Below, piece by piece: positions 62,338 to 64,000 of a DNA stretch of 64,000 nt (its first letter is position 1; the number at the start of each line of letters is the position of its first letter). Both the position numbers and the translations under genes were made by a program. This DNA comes from Bradyrhizobium barranii subsp. barranii (GTDB lineage: Bacteria; Pseudomonadota; Alphaproteobacteria; Rhizobiales; Xanthobacteraceae). Below the pieces are notes generated by a model. The model was given only the letters and a program-made list of their open reading frames with translations. It had not been told where the DNA came from and did not search any database. The stretch is from assembly GCF_017565645.3 (NCBI RefSeq), contig NZ_CP086139.1, forward strand, positions 76,265 to 140,264, written 5' to 3'.

Positions 62338-64000
62338 TGCGCGTTTCGCGGGATCGTGAGCAAGGCTTTCGGAGCCTTGCAGCGCTTCGGCCGACAACTC
62401 AACCGGCTTAGGGATGACCTCGTGGTTAACGAGGAAGTCCAATGCCTACCCAGAGATTGTCGATGCGCCGGATCAAGGAAGTCCTTCGGTTAAAACATTT
62501 TCAAGGCCTGCCAGAGCGGGCCATCGCGCGGAGCGTGGGCGTCAGCAACGGCGTTGTGCACAGCTACCTGAGCCGCGCCCGCTCTGCTGGGTTGAGCTGG
62601 CCGCTTCCGGAGGGAATGACCGATGAAGACCTGGAGCTTTTGCTTTTCCCGGCCCCACGACCAGCGTCTCAGAGCCCGCAGCGGCCGGTGCCCGACTGGA
62701 GCTACATCGATAAAGAGCTCCGCCGGCGCAACGTAACCCGTCGCCTGCTCTGGGAGGAGTATCGCGCCGTTAATCCCGACGGTTTCGGGTACACGTTGTT
62801 CTGCACTACCTACGAGGCCTGGAAGGGGCGGGTCCGACCTTCGATGCGGCAGATTCATCTGGGCGGCGAGAAGGTGTTCGTGGATTTCGCCGGCGACACC
62901 ATCGACATCGTCGATCCGCTGACCGGGGAAGTGCAGCCGATGAAGCTGTTCGTCGCGGCGATGGGCGCTTCGAACTACACCTACGCCGAGGCCTGCCCCA
63001 GCGAGAGCTTGGCCGACTGGATCCGGGCCCACGTCAACTTGTTCACGTTTTTGAGCGGAACGCCGACGTTCGTGGTCTGCGACAACCTCAAAGCCGCCGT
63101 CAGCAACCCCGACCGCTACGATCCCGGCCTCAATCGCACTTATGCCGAGATGGCGAGCCATTACGGCACGGCCATTCTCGCCGCACGGCCGCGGCGCCCA
63201 AAAGACAAGGCGAAGGTCGAGGTCGCGGTGCAAATCGCCCAGCGCTGGATTCTGGCCCGGCTGCGCAATCAGCGCTTCTTTTCCCGGGCCGAGCTCAACG
63301 CCGCCATCAAGACACTCGTCGACGAACTCAATGCTCGTCAAATGCGTGGCTTCGGCTCAAGCCGCGCCGAACTGTTTGCCGAACTCGACAAACCCAAGCT
63401 AACCCCGCTGCCAGATCAGCCTTATGCCTTCGCACGCTGGAAGCGCTGCCGCCTCGCTCCCGATTATCATGTCGAGGTCGACGGCCATTGGTACTCCGCG
63501 CCGTATCGTCTGATTGGCGAGCTGGTCGATGCCCGTATCGACGATCGGACGGTCGAGATCTTCCACAAGGGCCAGCGGATCGCCAGCCATGCCCGCGCGC
63601 CCAACCGACGCGGACACACCACCATCGCCGACCACATGCCCAGCGCCCATCGCCGCTACGGCAAATGGACCCCCGCCGCGGTGATCGCCGCCGGCGAGCG
63701 GATCGGTCCTTCGACAGCAGCGTTTTTCCAGGCCGTGATCGACGCCCGGCCCCATCCAGAACAAGGCTTTCGAACTGCCTTGGCATTCTGGCGCTCGTCA
63801 AAAGCTACGGCGCCGAACGCCTCGACGCAGCCTGCCGGAGGGGCATCCTCATCAAGGCGCGCTCCGTCGCCTCGATTAGATCGATCCTCCAGAACGGCCT
63901 CGATCGCAGGTTCTTCGACGAATCTTTCGAGCACCAGCCCCTGCGCCACGGCAATATCCGCGGACGCGACTACTTCCACTGAAGCAAGGAGAGACCCGGC
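62338..64000 (+). mobile_element. IS21-family element (copy 2), right end outside the window
   Basis: Nearly identical to copy 1. It starts TGCGCGTTTCGCGGGATC at 62338 in the same way. It lacks 69 bp of the left-end repeat array compared with copy 1, consistent with recombination between two TTTCGCGGGATCGTGAGC repeats. Confidence 0.95.
62442..64000 (+). pseudogene. istA: istA of IS21 copy 2, frameshifted
   Basis: Matches copy 1 base for base apart from a Trp-to-Leu change near 62797 (TTG for TGG) and loss of one C near 63775 (CGAACTGCC instead of CGAACCTGCC). The deletion shifts the last ~70 codons, and the new frame has no stop before the window ends. Both D-D-E residues precede the shift. 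If istB and an intact IstA are supplied by copy 1, the element could still be moved in trans. Confidence 0.93.

Noticed and set aside
1..64000. tRNA, rRNA, nod box or attachment site
   Set aside because: No cloverleaf, conserved rRNA segment or nod-box match was recognised by eye, and no att duplication could be identified. A tRNAscan and repeat search would be decisive.

Overview
The window reads as a symbiosis-island or integrative-element segment of a Bradyrhizobium-like alphaproteobacterium. The base composition is GC-rich. Near the right end there are two large type III effector genes, a NopM-like LRR/NEL ubiquitin ligase and a NopD/Bel2-5-like ULP/SUMO protease, each preceded by a tts-box-like motif. 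Insertion sequences are frequent, and many genes are interrupted, frameshifted or chimeric. No rRNA, tRNA or CRISPR array was recognised. The species assignment is inference.

Layout. (1) 1-2.3 kb: a left-truncated trypsin-like protease fused to a DNA/RNA non-specific endonuclease (minus strand), a coupled small ORF, and a divergent Trypco2-like fragment; this looks like a biological-conflict locus. (2) 2.6-8.4 kb: a coiled-coil protein, an N-formylglutamate amidohydrolase, a broken PCMT-type methyltransferase, an ECF-like sigma factor with a coupled partner, a GNAT acetyltransferase, a WGR protein and an HU-like protein. (3) 8.5-26.7 kb: a largely minus-strand integrative/plasmid-type gene set: a 48-aa protein, DUF736, ArdC-like antirestriction protein, DUF7007-type protein (split by IS110), ParB-like nuclease (one in-frame TAG), giant methylase/SNF2-type helicase (two frameshifts), DUF3085 (split by IS1380), DUF1419 and a toprim/DUF3991 protein. 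Excising the IS110, IS1380 and IS21 elements in silico restores the interrupted reading frames exactly.

(4) 27.6-42.7 kb: a patchwork with defence and nucleic-acid functions: a decayed kinase-like gene, an AbiEi/AbiEii toxin-antitoxin operon with a third gene, fragments of a resolvase, DnaB, SDR and RecD-like helicase, an intact SNF2 helicase-SWIM zinc-finger pair, a PIN-domain remnant beside a long palindrome, and a 2OG-Fe(II) oxygenase followed by a zinc-ribbon protein. (5) 42.9-53.9 kb: an IS graveyard holding a PLP enzyme split by a complete IS21, a C-terminal NEL fragment, a cold-shock protein, an NRPS condensation-domain remnant, a stand-alone ClpX-type zinc finger, a BcsA/PilZ remnant, an IS256 remnant and an HlyD-like gene cut by an IS6-family element.

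(6) 53.9-61.5 kb: nopM-like and nopD-like effector genes. The nopM module lies between inverted copies of an IS-end-like repeat (51.9 and 56.8 kb). The nopD-like product carries three ~265-residue repeats, a 369-bp tandem duplication and a C-terminal cysteine protease with an intact His/Asp/Cys triad. (7) 61.5-64.0 kb: ParB-like and transposase fragments, an IS6 remnant, a broken WGR paralogue, and a second IS21 copy (frameshifted istA) that runs off the window.
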